Assembly (NCBI GenBank): GCA_015179045.1
Contig: WHUZ01000141.1
Location: forward strand, 32,384 to 96,383
Length of the DNA stretch: 64,000 nt
Direction: 5' to 3'
Source: Kalaharituber pfeilii
Taxonomy: Eukaryota; Ascomycota; Pezizomycetes; Pezizales; Pezizaceae
Shown: in pieces, positions 60,619-64,000 of the stretch
Layout: each line of letters begins with the position of its first letter
Numbering within the stretch: the first letter of the stretch is position 1
Translations under genes and position numbers: made by a program
Notes under the pieces: generated by a model
Database searches by the model: none
Seen by the model: the letters and a program-made list of their open reading frames with translations, nothing else
Told to the model about the DNA's origin: nothing

Positions 60619-61559
60619 TGTGCTGATGCTACCGCCGTAGCTCTTGTACCTAGTTGATGCAGTCTCGACACAGCTATTTGATTTGAGGAGCATCTAGCTG
60701 TCGTGGCTTCCAGGACGAAAATGTAGACAATTTACTGGCGGCCTGTCAATCATCCAGATGCATGTGGAGGATAGGTGACTAGCAACTATTATGCTACTCG
60801 ACCTCAACAGGCAAGTCCTACAAAAGCCGTCTACGCGCAGGTGGGATTATGGCCATGAATATGCCATTTATTGTTTGTAGGCAGCTGCCCACCTGGGTTG
60901 ATTACACAAATAAGGAAGTTGATACTCGTAACTGAGGAATAGCGCGAGTTCGGAAGGACTCATATCATGCAATGCTACCATCCAGCACCCTTGCTGAGGG
61001 TTCCGAACTTATTGAGTCTACGGAAAGCTTCGATACCCAGGATGGGAAAGCCCCTCCCCTGCCTCTTTAGGTTAAGTACGTCCTCAACATCGCCAGGTTA
61101 CTCAAGATCAGCGGTACCCACTTCTCCCTCTCCTCCACCTTGCACCCTGCTAAAAGATACAGTGACCCGTAAAATGTCCTGGGGATAAGGCTTGCGTGAT
61201 ACACTTACCCCAATATTGCCTAATCCCAAAGACTTTTTACGGGTCGGTGTAGTATCTACGCCGCTTCCGTACCCACTTAGTGGGGCATGTCGACATCATT
61301 TCATGCTACTTCCCCTCTTGATGCCCGTCAGGCCCGCCGCCAAGAACGCGTCTCACATGCATTTGTGCAAACAGAGTTAGAGCGCTAGCCGTGGTGTCTC
61401 TGGAACTAACACTGGTTTTCATGCACGTGTTCATGGTTTGCAATATGTACTCAGGTGTGCCTCGAAGTTGGGCGAATTATGCAATGCCCAGGACACACAG
61501 GCAGTTCCAGGTACGCGCCGGGTTGACATGGAGCTCGAAAATATGACTCTAGTTTAGTA
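60619..61559. other. Unassigned region before the AT-rich tract
   Basis: Normal GC content. Small ORFs at 60967-61188 and 61192-61380 have no recognisable domain. ATTGC-TAATCCC-AAGACTTTT at 61214-61236 resembles 58180-58203, too short to interpret. Confidence 0.35.
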
Positions 61560-64000
61560 GCCTAAAGTCTGATAAACGTTTGCTATAAGAAACTATATAA
61601 TTTTTATAATACATGCGATCTTGCGAGGACTACAACTATACAACTATTAAAAAGTCTCATACGTAAAATTCTATAGAAGTATATACTTAAGAAAAAAAAT
61701 TACCTATTGAAATCTACTATAAAAGAATTTTATAATAATATATATATATGATATAATATAAAATATATAAAATAGTTATTATTAGTAAGAAAATATTCTC
61801 TATCTAGTATACTTAATATAACTAGTATAGATAATAAAAAACTTAAGTATTTATAAATAGTAAGTTTTAAAACTTATATTATAAATATAATAGTATATTA
61901 TATATATTTTAATATTTAATCTTATATTATAAATATAAGTTTTATATATTTATATTTTATTAATAATAATTAATTAATTTATTATATTAAAAAAGTAACT
62001 TTTAAAATATATTTTATTTTTACTATAATTATAATTTAAGTAAATATATTAATATAAAGTTAAACTAAATTTTTATTTACTATAAATAGTTATTATAGTT
62101 ATTTATTTATAATATACTTTTTATTTATATTTTTTTTATTATAAGAATTATTATAAATTTTTAATTTATATTATACTTTTTAAATATAATATTTTTATTA
62201 AAAAAAAATTAGTAGTAGCTTTATACTTACTATATAATATAATTATATTTTACTTTTAATATAATAGTTTAAAATAAATAATATATAAGTTATAAATTTA
62301 TTGAGTAATAATTAAAAATATTTTTAAAAGTAATTTTTTTCTTATAATTAATAAAAGTAACTTTTAAATTTATATTTATATTAGTTTAAATTAATTTAAA
62401 TTAGTTTTTTAATTTATATTATTTGTTTAATCTTATAGTAACTTTTTATATAAAGTTATACTTTCTTAAATTAAATTATTTAATAAGTTGAAAATATAAT
62501 TTTAAACTAAGTAAAATAAAAATTATTAGTATAATAAAGTATTAAATCTATTACTTATATTAATTTTAATTTAATTTTATATAATAAAATAAAAAATAAA
62601 AACCTAAAATTAAAAAAGTAAATAATATGTTAATAAAATTATAAAATAACTATAGGAAAGAATAAAATAAATTTTAAAATAGTAAATATAGTATATATAT
62701 TTTAAAAGTAAAAAAAAAATTAAATAAATATTAATTAAATAAAGATTAATAAAATAATATAATAGAGATAATAAATATATAAAATTATTATTTATTAGAT
62801 TTAAAAAAAAATACTTAACTAATAATATTCACTAGTTTTTTTAGTTAACTTATATAATACTTATATATTATAATTACAAATAAAGTTTTTTAATAGTTAT
62901 TTTAAATTTTAAAAGTAAATAATATTAATAAAATAAATAAATTAGTTAATAAATTTACTAATAGAAGATATATTATTTATTAAATAAAGTAAAATTAAAA
63001 AAGTATATATTAGTAATAATAGTTAAATTTTAGAATTATTTATATATTTTATATATATTTAACTTATAAAGTATTATTAATATATATATATATTAATATA
63101 TATTATTATTTTAAATTAATACTATTTTTATATATTTTAATTAAATTATTAAATTATTATATAATTTTATATTTATTAAAGTAATATTGTATTTAAAGTT
63201 ATTTACTTTTTTTATATAACTAGTTATATATAATATATAAAGTAAAATTAAAAGTAACTTTATTTATTTTTTAAATATAAAAAAAATATATATATATATA
63301 TTAATTATAAAATACTTAATAAACTTACTACTTTAAATAACTATTTTTTATTAAAACTATTTTATAATACTTAAAATAATAAATTATTTATTAAACTTAA
63401 TTATAAAAATAATTATAATCTTTTTATTATAATATAATATAAGATTAATTTTATTAATTAGTTTAAATAATTTAAATACTTATTATTTAAAATAAGTATT
63501 TAAAATAGAAAATAAGATTATTATTAAAGTAAAACTTATTTATTAATAAAAGTACTTAGAGTAAAGAAATAATATATATAATATTAATAAAGTAAAGTAA
63601 TTATTTATTAGATTTAGTTAATATTATATTTAGTAAAAGTTTTAAATTAATTTTTATAACTAAGTTTAAAATTAAACTAATTGCTAGTTTATTATAATAG
63701 AAAATATATATTATTTAGTTATTAAATAAGTTATTATAAATTATATATATAGTATAACTAAGATAATATTTGAATAAAAATATTATTTAGTAATTAAATT
63801 AATAGAAGTTAAATATATAATATAGTATAAAAGTTAATAGTTATTTAGGTTATACTAATATATAGACTATTTTAATATATATTAATAATTTTATAAGTAA
63901 AGTAAAATTTATAATAAAGAATCTAGTAGTACTACTAATATTAATAAGTTATATACTAAATATATAATTTATTACTATTATAAAATATATAAAGTCTTTA
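61560..64000. repeat. Hyper-AT tract with RIP-like footprint
   Basis: About 2.4 kb with very low GC and no ORF. Nearly every remaining C is followed by T and most G are preceded by A; CpA, CpC and CpG are almost absent. This is what saturating C-to-T mutation of repeats would leave. The transition from normal sequence takes about 150 bp. It runs off the window. Confidence 0.75.

Overview
The window reads as a repeat-dominated stretch of a filamentous ascomycete (Pezizomycotina-type) genome. I infer this from short GT..AG introns, Tad1-like LINEs carrying an RNase H domain, chromodomain Gypsy and Copia elements, a tyrosine-recombinase retrotransposon, a FAR1-type Mutator (MULE) element, a 2.4 kb hyper-AT tract with a RIP-like footprint, and one fungal viperin-like gene. 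I cannot name the species. Nearly all coding potential belongs to transposable elements. The only clear host gene is the radical-SAM viperin homologue at 58550-59689 (minus strand); a second, unrecognised spliced gene (20866-24445, minus) is broken.

Layout. 1-8027: a LINE (element B) whose ORF1 is interrupted by a complete ORF1-only retroposon (element A). 8028-13064: composite repeats, solo LTRs, minisatellites and a truncated LINE-B. 13074-14601: MULE1 with a 9-bp target duplication (TSD). 14661-19757: an almost complete but decayed Copia element. 19887-24445: the unrecognised gene with solo LTRs of one family in opposite orientations. 24488-27386: hAT MITEs and a four-deep nest of LINE pieces and a TA-flanked MITE. 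28090-32250: a tyrosine-recombinase (Ngaro/DIRS-type) retrotransposon with gag, RT/RNase H and recombinase. 32580-35670: LTRs and a roughly 50-60 bp satellite. 35671-38315: MULE2, same family as MULE1, filled with retroposons. 38350-43190: Gypsy integrase/chromodomain remnants with LTRs and MITEs. 43549-53372: many non-LTR elements, including a 3.9 kb LINE of a second family and tandem satellites. 53550-56803: two adjacent TA-flanked inverted-repeat elements, the second a palindrome with 682-bp arms. 58550-59689: viperin-like gene. 61560-64000: AT-rich tract.

The unifying theme is two families of non-LTR retroposons, each defined by its own 3' tail followed by poly(A). Family 1 ends in a GC-rich tail with core GCCATGGC..CAGCTGCAAGCGGGG. 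Family 2 ends in a hairpin of the form CTCGC..GCCC..GGGC..GCGAG. Each tail is shared by a full LINE, by ORF1-only elements, by SINE-like elements without an ORF, and by tiny insertions consisting of little more than the tail core (15-38 nt) plus poly(A) between 10-13 bp TSDs. Stem bases of the family-2 tail change in compensating pairs between copies. I read this as LINE machinery recognising a minimal 3' RNA hairpin and mobilising anything that carries it. The 38-nt insertions with one fixed 5' end are the most striking and possibly undescribed feature here. A second candidate is the UAG-CAA-UUA junction between gag and RT of the tyrosine-recombinase element, which matches a known stop-codon readthrough context.
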